Shown: positions 17,331 to 26,097, numbered from the stretch's first letter. The stretch: 64,000 nucleotides of DNA from an uncultured Bacteroidia bacterium (GCA_902785755.1 CACZZO010000009.1:124001-188000), one strand, 5' to 3'. The notes: generated by a model not told the origin, from the sequence alone. Translations and numbers: made by a program.

Positions 17331-17368
17331 TAGCCAAAACTATGAAAATTTTGGACTTTTGGCTAAAA
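17328..17368. repeat. Perfect 12-bp inverted repeat downstream of dnaG
   Basis: Arms ttttagccaaaa (17328-17339) and ttttggctaaaa (17357-17368) with a 17-nt loop. It marks the junction between dnaG and the ATPase remnant. The string gccaaaa-ctat is shared with the hairpin repeats of the defence island. It could also serve as a dnaG terminator. Confidence 0.55.
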
Positions 17369-17414
17369 TTAAGTTTCGTGGCGACAAATGTCCACAACTT
17401 GAATTGGCAAAAAC

Positions 17415-19367
17415 TCACTTCGCAATCACAATCCCCAACTCCTTATTAATCTGTTTGCGGATGTCGTCGAGGTCTTTCTTGCGTTTGAGCAAAATGAGTT
17501 GGTCGTCAAGGTCGGATGTGGCTTTCAGTTCCTCTTCAACGGCCTTGCGACGGTCTTCGATGATGAGGTCCTTGTAGCGGTAAATCGAGGATAACACGGT
17601 GGCTCTCAGCACATTTTCCTCCTGTTTGACGAAAATGCCGTACTTTTCCCACTGGTCGAGTTTGTAAGGCGACGAAAGCAGGTCGACGGCGAGTTGAGCG
17701 ATGGTTTCGTCCTCGTGAGAAACAAAAAATGAGTCGTCGGGGATGCGACCTTCATCAATGGCACGGTCGAAAATGTCGAAGATTTTCTTGTTGACGGCGT
17801 TGGTGAAAACGAAACCGTCGTTTTTCAGGTCATCAACAATGAATTGTGCCACAGAAACTTGCTCGTAAATCCTTTGCCCTTCTTCGTCGATGCGCTCATC
17901 CGTAATCAATTTGGAGCCGTAAAGCAGCAGCAGTTTCACCAACTCGCGCTCTTGGTAATAGCCCGCAGGCAGTTGGTCCTCAAGCAGTTCTTCCTGATTT
18001 TGGGATGGTGACTTATCAGTCTCTGGTACTGTGTTGTTATCAATTCCTAAAGATTTTTTGAATTTTGCTCGAAGAATCTTGTTTAGTTCATTGATAAGAG
18101 TCTGTTCAGGTATGTCTAATAATTGGCTACATTCTTTTACGTAGGAAACGCGATATATGGCATCGGGAATAATAGAAATGGTTTCAATTATATCACGGAT
18201 AACTTGTCCGCGCTTGATGGGATCATTTTCTGCATCCTTCAACAACAATTCCGTCTTGAAACGAAGAAAGTCTTTGGCGTTATCTTTTAAGTAATGGGTG
18301 ACATATTCCACCGAAAAATCTCTGCCAAAAGTGTCGGGGTCGTGTTCGGGTGGCAATACGACAACACGTACACTCATGCCTTCGGAAAGAATCATGTCGG
18401 TGCCGCGCAAAGCCGCATGAATGCCCGCCGCGTCGCCGTCGTAGAGCATGGTGATGTTTTTCGTGTAGCGTTTCACGAGGCGAATTTGCTCCATCGTGAG
18501 CGAAGTGCCGCTACTGGCCACCACATTCTCGATGCCGATTTGGTGCATCCGCAAAACGTCGAAATAGCCTTCCACGAGGATACACTCATCGTTTTTCGCG
18601 ATGGCGTTTTTGGCGAAATAGATGCCGTAAAGCGTCTGTTTCTTGTCGTAAATCTCCGATTCAGGCGAGTTTTGGTATTTTGGACTCTTCTTATTGTCCA
18701 CCATGATGCGGCCACCAAAACCGATAATGCGCCCCGTCAAATTGTGAATGGGAAACATCACACGACCATGGTAACGGTCATAAATACCGTTGTCGTTTTT
18801 TATGGAGAGACCGATTTGCTCCAAAAGTTCTTCGGAATATCCGTGTTCTTTGGCATAGATAGTGAAGGCATCCCGTTGGATAGGATTATAACCGAGATGG
18901 AACTTTTCGATAATGGGATTCAAATAACCTCGACCATGGAAATAATTGAGTCCAATAGTTTTACCTTCCTCAGTATTCCACAAAGTATCAACGAAATACT
19001 TGTCCGCAAACTCGTTGATGTTGAACATCTTTTCACGGGTTTGCTGCTGCATTATTTCCTCGGCAGTTAGTTCCTTTTCTTCATACTTAATATTATATTT
19101 TTTTGCCAAATAACGTAATGCTTCCCAATAAGTGAGATGCTCGTGCTCCATAAGGAACTTGGCCGAATCGCCGGCCTTGCCGCAGCCGAAGCACTTGAAG
19201 ATGTTGCGCGCGGGATTGACGCTGAACGACGGTGTCTTTTCATTGTGAAACGGACAATTGCCCCACATATTAGAACCGCGCTTCTTCAGTGTAACAAACT
19301 CTCCCACAACCTCCTCGATATGAGCGGCTTGCAGGATTTGTTCAACCGTTTCCCTTGGAATGGCCAT
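17415..19367 (-). CDS. dnaG: DNA primase
   Basis: 650 residues. The N-terminal CHC2 zinc-binding domain is visible (CPFHNEKTPSF ... CFGCGKAG, residues about 38-63), then the catalytic core with TOPRIM motifs LVEGYFDVLRMHQ (Glu) and MLYDGDAAG (DxD). The C-terminal helicase-interaction region (about 480-650) is divergent, as usual. It synthesises RNA primers for replication. It has its own -7 box. The gene order with polA nearby is interrupted by the GxxExxY cassette. Confidence 0.97.
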   Translation of the reverse strand: MAIPRETVEQILQAAHIEEVVGEFVTLKKRGSNMWGNCPFHNEKTPSFSVNPARNIFKCFGCGKAGDSAKFLMEHEHLTYWEALRYLAKKYNIKYEEKELTAEEIMQQQTREKMFNINEFADKYFVDTLWNTEEGKTIGLNYFHGRGYLNPIIEKFHLGYNPIQRDAFTIYAKEHGYSEELLEQIGLSIKNDNGIYDRYHGRVMFPIHNLTGRIIGFGGRIMVDNKKSPKYQNSPESEIYDKKQTLYGIYFAKNAIAKNDECILVEGYFDVLRMHQIGIENVVASSGTSLTMEQIRLVKRYTKNITMLYDGDAAGIHAALRGTDMILSEGMSVRVVVLPPEHDPDTFGRDFSVEYVTHYLKDNAKDFLRFKTELLLKDAENDPIKRGQVIRDIIETISIIPDAIYRVSYVKECSQLLDIPEQTLINELNKILRAKFKKSLGIDNNTVPETDKSPSQNQEELLEDQLPAGYYQERELVKLLLLYGSKLITDERIDEEGQRIYEQVSVAQFIVDDLKNDGFVFTNAVNKKIFDIFDRAIDEGRIPDDSFFVSHEDETIAQLAVDLLSSPYKLDQWEKYGIFVKQEENVLRATVLSSIYRYKDLIIEDRRKAVEEELKATSDLDDQLILLKRKKDLDDIRKQINKELGIVIAK

Positions 19368-19383
19368 GCTGCTAAATTTTCGG

Positions 19384-19391
19384 CAAAGTTA
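19384..19391 (-). promoter_or_regulatory. -7 box (TAACTTTG) for dnaG
   Basis: TAnnTTTG match on the minus strand, 17 bases before the dnaG start codon. Confidence 0.5.
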
Positions 19392-19401
19392 GTGTTTTTG
19401 T

Positions 19402-19470
19402 CGGCGAATTAGTCGGATTAAACGAATTTTTTCAGCAAAATGAAATTCGCAGAATTCGTTCAATTCGCCG
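19402..19470. repeat. 69-bp palindromic element, copy 1
   Basis: It begins cggcgaatta and ends caattcgccg, with internal inverted motifs (attaaacgaatt against aattcgcagaattcgtt). Near-identical ends occur at 19481-19549 and 19987-20057, on both sides of the GxxExxY gene. Confidence 0.75.
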
Positions 19471-19480
19471 TTGTTTATAT

Positions 19481-19549
19481 CGGCGAATTATGCGAATTAA
19501 ACGAATTATCCGTTTCAATAATAATTCGCAAAATTGGCTTAATTCGCCG
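19481..19549. repeat. 69-bp palindromic element, copy 2
   Basis: Same length and ends as copy 1, ten bases further on, in direct orientation. The 9-bp terminal arms (cggcgaatt / aattcgccg) are perfect; the middle is variable. Confidence 0.75.
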
Positions 19550-19575
19550 TTGTTATAAAATCCTTTGCCGATTTG

Positions 19576-19965
19576 TTACCATTTTTGGGTGCAAGGGATT
19601 CTTTTGTGCTCCAATGACTTTTTGCCAAAGTTAATCAAGAGTCCTAAATCCATTCCGCTGGCTTTTAGATAGTTGTAAACTTGTGCATAATGCTCATCCG
19701 TAATATCAGAAACGGCTTTCAATTCGACGATGATTTCATCGAAACAAACGAAATCTGCACGAAAATCTCTTTCTAACAATTGACCTTTGTAATGGACATG
19801 GAATGTCTTTTCGCGTTCGTAAGGAATACCTCGCAATTGGAATTCAAGCTCCAAAGCCTCTTGATAAACTGGTTCCGTAAAGCCGCAGCCAAGCACTTTG
19901 TGTACTTCCATCGCTGCCCCGATAATTCTGTAAGATTCTTCTCTGAATAAAATACCTTCTTCCAT
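19576..19965 (-). CDS. GxxExxY family protein (PD-(D/E)XK nuclease-like)
   Basis: 129 residues. The family signature GCGFTEPVYQEAL (G-x-x-E-x-x-Y) is near residue 26, followed by a nuclease-like core: DFVCFDEIIVELKAV gives Asp ... E-x-K, and QVYNYLKASGMDLGLLINFG closes the domain. The family is widespread in Bacteroidota and environmental bacteria, often in several copies per genome, and its role is unknown. This gene is bracketed by related palindromic elements (two downstream, one upstream), so it may belong to a small mobile cassette inserted between dnaG and polA. Confidence 0.88.
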   Translation of the reverse strand: MEEGILFREESYRIIGAAMEVHKVLGCGFTEPVYQEALELEFQLRGIPYEREKTFHVHYKGQLLERDFRADFVCFDEIIVELKAVSDITDEHYAQVYNYLKASGMDLGLLINFGKKSLEHKRIPCTQKW

Positions 19966-19986
19966 TTTTCTGCTTTTTGTTTTTGT

Positions 19987-20057
19987 CGGCGAATTTTTCG
20001 AATGAAACGAATTATTCTTGTCCCAAAAGAAATTCGCACAATTTGTTTAATTCGCCG
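19987..20057. repeat. 71-bp palindromic element, copy 3
   Basis: Same terminal arms as copies 1 and 2 (cggcgaatt ... aattcgccg) and the same inner pattern. It lies on the other side of the GxxExxY gene, between it and the end of polA. Confidence 0.75.
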
Positions 20058-20077
20058 TTTGTTTATTTTCGCGGTTG

Positions 20078-22966
20078 TTAATGCGCTTCGAGCCAGTTGT
20101 TTCCCGTGTTCATCTCCACCACCACCGGCACCGACAGCGGCAAGGCGTTCACCATCTTATCATTGACGATGGCTTTCAGCGCGTCAAGTTCGTCCAAGTG
20201 CGCATCAAAGACCAGTTCGTCATGCACTTGCAGCATCATCTTCGACTGCATTTTCAACCGTTGCATCTCTTCGTGGATGCCGATCATCGCAATCTTGATC
20301 ATGTCGGCACTGCTGCCTTGGATGGGCGCGTTGATGGCATTGCGCTCGGCGAAGCCGCGCACCACGCTGTTGGCTCCGTTGATGTCGCGCAAATAGCGGC
20401 GGCGGCCCAAAATGGTCTCAGCATAGCCGCGTTCACGCGCAAGGGCAATGCTACGGTTCATGTATTCCTTGATGCCCGCATATTCCTCGAAATACTTCTT
20501 GATGATGTCGGCGGCTTCGCTGCGCGAGAGTTCCATCCTTTCGGCCAAGCCGAATGCCGACATGCCATAAATGATGCCGAAATTGACCGCCTTGGCGCGG
20601 CTGCGCTGCTCCTTAGTGACCTCATTCATAGGCACATGGAACACCTTGGCAGCCGTGGCCGCATGGATATCGTGGCCGAGGTTGAAGTCAGCGACCATGG
20701 CAGGGTCTTGGCTCAAATGGGCGATGATGCGCAACTCGATTTGGCTGTAGTCGGCGGCAAGCAATGTGTATGCCTCGCTACGCGGCACGAAGGCGCGGCG
20801 AATCTCGCGGCCTTGCGCGGTGCGCACAGGTATGTTTTGCAGGTTCGGGTTGTTGGAACTCAGTCGTCCAGTGGCCGTAACTGCTTGATTATAGGAAGTA
20901 TGTATCAGTCCGTCCTTCGGGTTGACCAACGCTGGAAGCGCGTCAAGGTAAGTCGATTTCAGTTTGGTGAACGAGCGGTAGTCCAAAATCTTCTGGATGA
21001 TGGGATGCTTGTGCAAGAGTTTCTGCAAAACCTCCTCGCCCGTGGCATATTGTCCGGTCTTGGTTTTTTTGGCCTTCTCGTCGATTTTCAGTTTCTCGAA
21101 TAGGACTTCGCCCAATTGTTTCGGCGAAGCTATATTAAAAGGTGTGCCCGCCAAAGCATAGATTTCTTCTTCGATTTTTTGGATTTCGCCACCAAAATCC
21201 TCGCTGATTTGCTGCAAGTTTTGCGTGTCGATGCGCACGCCGTTGGCCTCCATTCGGCTCAGCACGGGCACGAGCGGCATTTCGATTTCGTAGAACAGCT
21301 TTTCCACGCCGTTTTCTTTGAGCAGCGGCAACAGTTTTTCATAGAGTTGCAAGGTAATGTCAGCGTCCTCGGCGGCGTATTCCTTGACCAAATCAATGGG
21401 GACTTCGCGCATGTTTTTTTGCAGTCGGCCCTTGCCAATCAAGTCCTCGATGGGGATGGTGATGTAGTTGAGATAGACTTCGGCCAAATAGTCCATATTG
21501 TGGCGTTGTTCGGGCTCCAAAAGGTAATGCGCTAACATCGTGTCGAACATCTTGCCTTTCACGTTGATGCCGTATTGCGCCAGCATGGAGATGTCGTATT
21601 TCAGGTTTTGCCCGATTTTCAGGATGGTTTCGTCCTCAAACAAAGGCCTTAGCAATTCCAGTTTTTTCTGGCACTCCTCGCGCTCGGCGGGCATAGGCAG
21701 ATACCAAGCCTCGTGCGCCTTTATCGCAAACGAAACACCCACCAAATCAGCGGAATACACATCCACATTGGTCGTTTCCGTATCAAAAATGAATTGCTTT
21801 TGCGACTTCAATAGTTCCACTAAGACCTTGATGTCGGCTTCGGTTTCCACCAGTTTGTAGTCGTGCTGCACCGTCTTTGCGGAGTTCTTGTCGGAAAACT
21901 CCAGCAGACCGTTGTTGTCGTTTTGATGGAAGAGGTCAAACTCACCAGAGGGAGTGGAGGTGGAGAACAAATCGGGTGTTTGACTTTCCGCAGTTTCCCT
22001 GGATTGCTTCGTTCCTCGCAATGACGGTGAGGCTGATGTCCCTGAGCCTGTCGAAGGGCCGTCCAAAGTGGATTGTTTTCCTTTATAATCCTCCAAGAAT
22101 CGTTTGGCGAAAGTCTTGAACTCCAATTCCTCGAACAAGGCCATCAACGCGGGCAGGTCGGGTTCTTTGGCTTTCAGTTCCTCTTCATCGAACTCGACGG
22201 GCACTTCCAAATTGATGGTAGCCAGCATTTTCGACATCATTCCTTGCTCGGCAAAGTTGATGACGTTCTCTTTTTGCTTGCCTTTTAGCTCGTCGGCGTG
22301 GGCGATGAGGTTTTCCACGCTGCCGTATTTTTGCACCAATTGCGAGGCAGTCTTTTCGCCAATGCCCGGAATGCCCGGAATATTGTCGGCGGCATCGCCC
22401 CAAAGTCCCAAAATGTCAATCAGTTGCTTAGGTTCTTGTATGCCGTAGCGTTCGCACACTTCCTTTGGTCCCCAAACCTGCGCCGGCTCGCCGAATTTGG
22501 CGGGTTTGTAGAGCAAGACTTTGTCCGTAACGAGTTGTCCAAAGTCCTTGTCTGGGGTCATCATATAAGTGATAAATCCTTGTTGTTCAGCCTTTTTCGA
22601 CAGCGTCCCAATCACATCGTCGGCCTCGTAGCCTTCCACGCCATAAATCGGGATGTTGAAGGCCTCGATAAGCCTTATTATATAAGGTATGGACTCGCGA
22701 AGGTCGTCGGGCATCTTCTCGCGGTTGGCCTTGTATTCGCTGTATTCGGCCTGCCGTTGCGCGGTGCCGGCCACGTCGAAGGCCACGCCGATGTGGGTGG
22801 GTTTCTCGTTCTTCAGGATTTCATAAAGCGAGTTCAAAAAGCCCATCACCGCCGAGGTGTTGAGGCCTTTCGAGGTCATCCGAGGGTTCTTGTTCATGGC
22901 GAAGAAAGCCCTGTAAATCAGTGCGTATGCATCCAAAAGGAAGAGTTTTTTTTCTGTGGTTTCCAT
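20078..22966 (-). CDS. polA: DNA polymerase I
   Basis: 962 residues. The N-terminal 5'-3' exonuclease (1-290) is followed by a low-complexity linker (about 295-360), a 3'-5' exonuclease with intact DTET near residue 396, NLKYD and YAAEDAD, and the polymerase domain with motif A DYSQIELR, motif B KAVNFGIIYG and motif C VHDELVFDA. It fills gaps and removes primers. The linker carries two dispersed palindromic repeats read in frame (GPSTGSGT and SPSLRGTKQSRE, from DNA at 22001-22060), making it longer than usual. The promoter region holds tandem palindromes. Confidence 0.97.
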   Translation of the reverse strand: METTEKKLFLLDAYALIYRAFFAMNKNPRMTSKGLNTSAVMGFLNSLYEILKNEKPTHIGVAFDVAGTAQRQAEYSEYKANREKMPDDLRESIPYIIRLIEAFNIPIYGVEGYEADDVIGTLSKKAEQQGFITYMMTPDKDFGQLVTDKVLLYKPAKFGEPAQVWGPKEVCERYGIQEPKQLIDILGLWGDAADNIPGIPGIGEKTASQLVQKYGSVENLIAHADELKGKQKENVINFAEQGMMSKMLATINLEVPVEFDEEELKAKEPDLPALMALFEELEFKTFAKRFLEDYKGKQSTLDGPSTGSGTSASPSLRGTKQSRETAESQTPDLFSTSTPSGEFDLFHQNDNNGLLEFSDKNSAKTVQHDYKLVETEADIKVLVELLKSQKQFIFDTETTNVDVYSADLVGVSFAIKAHEAWYLPMPAEREECQKKLELLRPLFEDETILKIGQNLKYDISMLAQYGINVKGKMFDTMLAHYLLEPEQRHNMDYLAEVYLNYITIPIEDLIGKGRLQKNMREVPIDLVKEYAAEDADITLQLYEKLLPLLKENGVEKLFYEIEMPLVPVLSRMEANGVRIDTQNLQQISEDFGGEIQKIEEEIYALAGTPFNIASPKQLGEVLFEKLKIDEKAKKTKTGQYATGEEVLQKLLHKHPIIQKILDYRSFTKLKSTYLDALPALVNPKDGLIHTSYNQAVTATGRLSSNNPNLQNIPVRTAQGREIRRAFVPRSEAYTLLAADYSQIELRIIAHLSQDPAMVADFNLGHDIHAATAAKVFHVPMNEVTKEQRSRAKAVNFGIIYGMSAFGLAERMELSRSEAADIIKKYFEEYAGIKEYMNRSIALARERGYAETILGRRRYLRDINGANSVVRGFAERNAINAPIQGSSADMIKIAMIGIHEEMQRLKMQSKMMLQVHDELVFDAHLDELDALKAIVNDKMVNALPLSVPVVVEMNTGNNWLEAH
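22001..22060. repeat. Two palindromic repeat insertions inside polA
   Basis: At 22001-22025 lies ggattgcttcgttcctcg followed by caatgac (family B). At 22038-22060 lies gtccctgagcctgtcgaag followed by ggcc (family A). Family B recurs inverted at 42683-42707, and family A at 38803-38825, 56644-56666 and 56955-56977. All lie inside coding genes and keep the frame open. Confidence 0.8.
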
Positions 22967-23006
22967 CTCTGTTGAATTATGGTGTAAAAATACACATTTT
23001 TCAAAT

Positions 23007-23050
23007 TACACAAACTTGTGTAACACAAACTTGTGTAACACAAACTTGTA
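23007..23050. promoter_or_regulatory. Three tandem palindromic sites in the polA-acpP divergent region
   Basis: The near-perfect palindrome tacacaa-ac-ttgtgta is repeated with a 15-bp period (23007-23022, 23022-23037, and a partial third to 23050). It lies between divergent polA and acpP, within 45-85 bases of the polA start. The symmetry and spacing suit a dimeric DNA-binding protein; no regulator is identified. The rest of the 290-bp gap holds only the acpP promoter. Confidence 0.6.
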
Positions 23051-23205
23051 TTAATCGTAAAACATTGATAATTATTCATATACATAACGGTTTTGTGGAA
23101 AAATAAAGCTGATTTTTGCCATTTCGGGAGAACTCCAAATCCGATGGGCTTCTGCCCGTGACCAACCAAAAAAACGAAAAAATATGCCGTTACAAAAAAA
23201 AGTCG

Positions 23206-23213
23206 TACATTTG
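23206..23213 (+). promoter_or_regulatory. -7 box (TACATTTG) for acpP-fabF-rnc
   Basis: TAnnTTTG match on the plus strand, 43 bases before the acpP ATG. Confidence 0.5.
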
Positions 23214-23256
23214 CCGCCGAAAACGAGTATTATTTATTCACTTAAAATTGAAAACT

Positions 23257-23502
23257 ATGCAAGAAATTTTGAATGAAATCGTTCCGATTATCGCCGAAAA
23301 ACTTGGCGTTGACCCTTCGGAAGTGACTATGGAAGCCAGTTTCACCAATGACCTCGGTGCCGATTCATTGGACACCGTCGAACTGATGATGGAATTTGAA
23401 AAGAATTTCAACCTCTCCATCCCGGACGACCAACAAGAAAGCATCGTCACCGTGGGCGATGTCGTCAAACTCATCGAAAAGATGCGTGCTGAAAACAACT
23501 GA
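23257..23502 (+). CDS. acpP: Acyl carrier protein
   Basis: An 81-residue acidic protein with the phosphopantetheine attachment motif [10 protein letters not shown] (Ser near residue 38). The start at MQEILNEIV gives the normal family length; the frame extends upstream but without similarity. It carries growing acyl chains in fatty acid synthesis. It is the first gene of an operon with fabF 32 bases downstream, then rnc, the usual order in Bacteroidota. Confidence 0.97.
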   Translation: MQEILNEIVPIIAEKLGVDPSEVTMEASFTNDLGADSLDTVELMMEFEKNFNLSIPDDQQESIVTVGDVVKLIEKMRAENN

Positions 23503-23534
23503 TTTTCAGTTGATTAAAAATCAATAAAATTTAA

Positions 23535-24788
23535 ATGGAATCGAAACGAGTAGTGGTCACTGGCCTCGGTGCCATCACACCCATCGGAAACACCGTCAAG
23601 GATTTCTGGGAAGGTTTGGTGAAGGGCAAAAACGGTGCAGGTGAGATTACCCGTTTCGATTCTACTTTATACAAGACGCATTTCGCCTGCGAGGTGAAGG
23701 GCTACAACCCCGACGACTTCTTCGACAAAAAAACCGCAAGGAAATACGACTTGTTCGCCCAGTTCGACATCGTGACCGCTGACGAGGCCATCGCCGACTC
23801 GGGCATCTCTCCCGAAAACACTGACTTCGACAATGTGGGCGTGCTGCTGACTTCGGGTATAGGAGGCATCAACCATTTCTTCAACGAATTGAAGGAATTT
23901 TTCCAAGGTGATTGCACTCCGCGTTTTAGCCCCTTTCTCATCACGAAAATGATTGCCAACATGCCAGGCGGCGTGATTTCAATCAAATACGGCTTCTGCG
24001 GCCCCAATTTCGCTACCGTTTCGGCCTGCGCCTCGTCGGCACACGCCATCACGGAAGCGTTCAACTACATCCGCTACGGCAAATGCGATGTCGTCATTGC
24101 GGGCGGTGCAGGAGCGGCCATCGGCGAGTGCGGCATTGGCGGCTTCAATTCCATGAAAGCCCTCTCGACGCGCAACGATGACTACATGACCGCCTCGCGC
24201 CCCTTCGACCTCAACCGCGACGGCTTTGTCATGGGCGAAGGTGCCGGTTGCCTCGTGCTTGAAGAATACGGACACGCCAAGGCGCGTGGAGCCAAGATTT
24301 ACGCTGAATTGGTGGGCTGTGGCGCTTCAGCCGATGCCTACCACATCACCGCTCCGCATCCCGAAGGCAAAGGTGCCATCCTCAGTATGCAACGCGCTTT
24401 GAAGGATGCCGAAATCGCACCCGAGGCCATCGACCACATTAATACGCATGGCACTTCGACACCAGCGGGCGACTTGGCCGAACCAATCGCCATCAAGGAT
24501 GTGTTTGGCGAACATGCCTACAACATCAGCATTAATTCCACGAAGTCGATGACAGGCCATCTTTTGGGCGGCGCGGGCGCCATCGAAGCCATTGCTTGTG
24601 TGCTGGCCTTGAAACATGGCATCATACCGCCCACCATCAACCATTTCTCCGACGACCCTCAAATCGACAACCGCCTCGATTTCACCTTCAACCAAGCCCG
24701 AAAGCGCGACATCCACTACGCACTTTCCAATTCATTTGGCTTCGGCGGACAAAACGCCACCTTGATTTTCAAAAAGTTTGAATCCTAA
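23535..24788 (+). CDS. fabF: 3-oxoacyl-[acyl-carrier-protein] synthase II
   Basis: 417 residues, the typical length. The condensing-enzyme triad is present: Cys in SACASSAH (about residue 163), His in NTHGTSTPAGD (about 303) and His in KSMTGHLLGGAGA (about 340). It catalyses the elongating condensation of malonyl-ACP with acyl-ACP. One base separates its stop from the rnc start codon. Confidence 0.97.
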   Translation: MESKRVVVTGLGAITPIGNTVKDFWEGLVKGKNGAGEITRFDSTLYKTHFACEVKGYNPDDFFDKKTARKYDLFAQFDIVTADEAIADSGISPENTDFDNVGVLLTSGIGGINHFFNELKEFFQGDCTPRFSPFLITKMIANMPGGVISIKYGFCGPNFATVSACASSAHAITEAFNYIRYGKCDVVIAGGAGAAIGECGIGGFNSMKALSTRNDDYMTASRPFDLNRDGFVMGEGAGCLVLEEYGHAKARGAKIYAELVGCGASADAYHITAPHPEGKGAILSMQRALKDAEIAPEAIDHINTHGTSTPAGDLAEPIAIKDVFGEHAYNISINSTKSMTGHLLGGAGAIEAIACVLALKHGIIPPTINHFSDDPQIDNRLDFTFNQARKRDIHYALSNSFGFGGQNATLIFKKFES

Positions 24789-24789
24789 G

Positions 24790-25521
24790 ATGGCTTTCCA
24801 CTCGCTTTTCGCACCCAAAGACCCTCTGGACAAGGCTCTCTACGACTATATCCACAGCATTTTGGGCTTCTACCCGAAGAACATCTCTTTGTATCGCGTG
24901 GCTTTCACGCACAAATCGATGGCGGAGGAAACGGTGGGCCATTATCGCGTCAGCAATGAACGGATGGAATATTTAGGCGATGCGGTGCTGAGCGTGGCTG
25001 TGGCCGACTTCCTTTTCCACACCTACCCCACCCAGCCCGAAGGTTTCCTTACCGAGATGCGCTCGCGCATTGTGAGCCGCAGTTCGCTCAACAAATTGTC
25101 GCAAAAATTAGGCTTCGAGAATTACATCCGCCACGCCCCAAACACGAGCAATGGAATGAGTTTCAAGTCGGTGGGAGGCAATGCTTTCGAGGCCTTGATG
25201 GGTGCCATCTATTTGGACAGAGGCTTTGAGTTTGCCAAAAAGGTCATCATTGAGCGTATCATTCGGGTACATATCGATGTGGACGAGTTGCAGCATACCG
25301 AAATCAACTTCAAGAGCAAGTTGCTGGAATGGGCACAAAGGCAACACAAGCACTTGGAATACAAGTTGATAGGTGAAATTGGTGAAGGCCAAAAGAAATT
25401 GTTCCATGTCCAAATCTTCATCGACGAAAAGCCTTACGCCGATGCCCAAGACCGTTCCATTCGCGGAGCCGAGCAACAAGCAGCAGAAAAAACATTCGGA
25501 ATGTTGCCAAAGGCTGATTAA
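24790..25521 (+). CDS. rnc: Ribonuclease III
   Basis: 243 residues from the ATG just after the fabF stop; an in-frame TTG further upstream lies inside fabF. The signature NERMEYLGDAVLSVAVADFL holds the metal-binding acidic residues, and a second acidic site lies in GNAFEALMGAIYLD. A C-terminal double-stranded RNA binding domain covers about 170-240 (FKSKLLEWAQ ... GAEQQAAEKTF). It processes rRNA and other double-stranded RNA. Confidence 0.96.
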   Translation: MAFHSLFAPKDPLDKALYDYIHSILGFYPKNISLYRVAFTHKSMAEETVGHYRVSNERMEYLGDAVLSVAVADFLFHTYPTQPEGFLTEMRSRIVSRSSLNKLSQKLGFENYIRHAPNTSNGMSFKSVGGNAFEALMGAIYLDRGFEFAKKVIIERIIRVHIDVDELQHTEINFKSKLLEWAQRQHKHLEYKLIGEIGEGQKKLFHVQIFIDEKPYADAQDRSIRGAEQQAAEKTFGMLPKAD

Positions 25522-25536
25522 TGCCATCATTAATCG

Positions 25537-25544
25537 TATCTTTG
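25537..25544 (+). promoter_or_regulatory. -7 box (TATCTTTG) four bases from a start codon
   Basis: TAnnTTTG is followed by cggc and then ATG. Transcription would start at or near the A of the ATG, so the mRNA is probably leaderless, as for recG and tatD. Confidence 0.5.
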
Positions 25545-25548
25545 CGGC

Positions 25549-26043
25549 ATGAATACCAAAGATCGGAAAATACAAATCGCGTCATTCGACGACACCTCGG
25601 TCATAGGCATTAATTCGAGCCTGCCCGACTACAAATTGGCTTGGAGCATCAACAACAAGCTCTCCATCGACCTTGTCCGATACGATGACCTTGAGTTTGA
25701 GGGGGTTGGCTTCTCTTTTTTCTATTACAATGCCGGCGAAAACTACAATGTCTACAACTTGGTTTCGCTCGTGCGCAAGGACAAGGTGCTATATTCCTTC
25801 AATCCCCACCTCGACTATCTCTTTCTCATCCAAAACCACCTTACTGCCGAGCGTCGGCTCCACCTCATCCAGTCCATCCGAGCCGTCGAAGGCATAGGCC
25901 ATGCTTTCCTATTAGAGAAGGACAAGACCTTGCGACAAGTGCTGGAAACCATCGGCGACTGCGAACAACGGATGATTGACAAGAAGAAGAAACTCAACAG
26001 CCTCAACGAAGTGCGCAGGTTGGCTCGCGAGGCTATGAGATAA
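25549..26043 (+). CDS. IPExxxVDY-family-like protein
   Basis: A 164-residue cytoplasmic protein without signal or membrane segment. The pattern (LPDYKLAWSINNKLSIDL, FYYNAGENYNVYNLVS, HLDYLFLIQN) fits a small family typical of Bacteroidota and commonly found next to rnc. Its function is unknown. The C terminus is a charged helix, possibly coiled coil. It ends just before a clear terminator, so it is the last gene of this cluster. The assignment rests on pattern and position only. Confidence 0.65.
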   Translation: MNTKDRKIQIASFDDTSVIGINSSLPDYKLAWSINNKLSIDLVRYDDLEFEGVGFSFFYYNAGENYNVYNLVSLVRKDKVLYSFNPHLDYLFLIQNHLTAERRLHLIQSIRAVEGIGHAFLLEKDKTLRQVLETIGDCEQRMIDKKKKLNSLNEVRRLAREAMR

Positions 26044-26047
26044 AAAA

Positions 26048-26079
26048 ACGAGGATAGCAAAACTGTCCTCGTCTTTTTT
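26048..26079 (+). terminator. Rho-independent terminator
   Basis: A 10-bp stem (acgaggatag / ctgtcctcgt, one G-T pair) with loop caaaa and a following run of six T. It lies directly after the IPExxxVDY gene and may also serve the convergent lipoprotein gene. Confidence 0.85.
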
Positions 26080-26097
26080 ACTGTTGCTCTACCATTA

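Noticed and set aside
20075..21103. A 342-codon plus-strand frame opposite polA
   Set aside because: polA motifs A, B and C lie on the minus strand through the same DNA; the plus frame shows no domain and no promoter.
22981..23050. Tandem acacaaacttgtgta considered as a small CRISPR or coding repeat
   Set aside because: The units abut without spacers and lie in a divergent promoter region; the short frames across them have no coding character.
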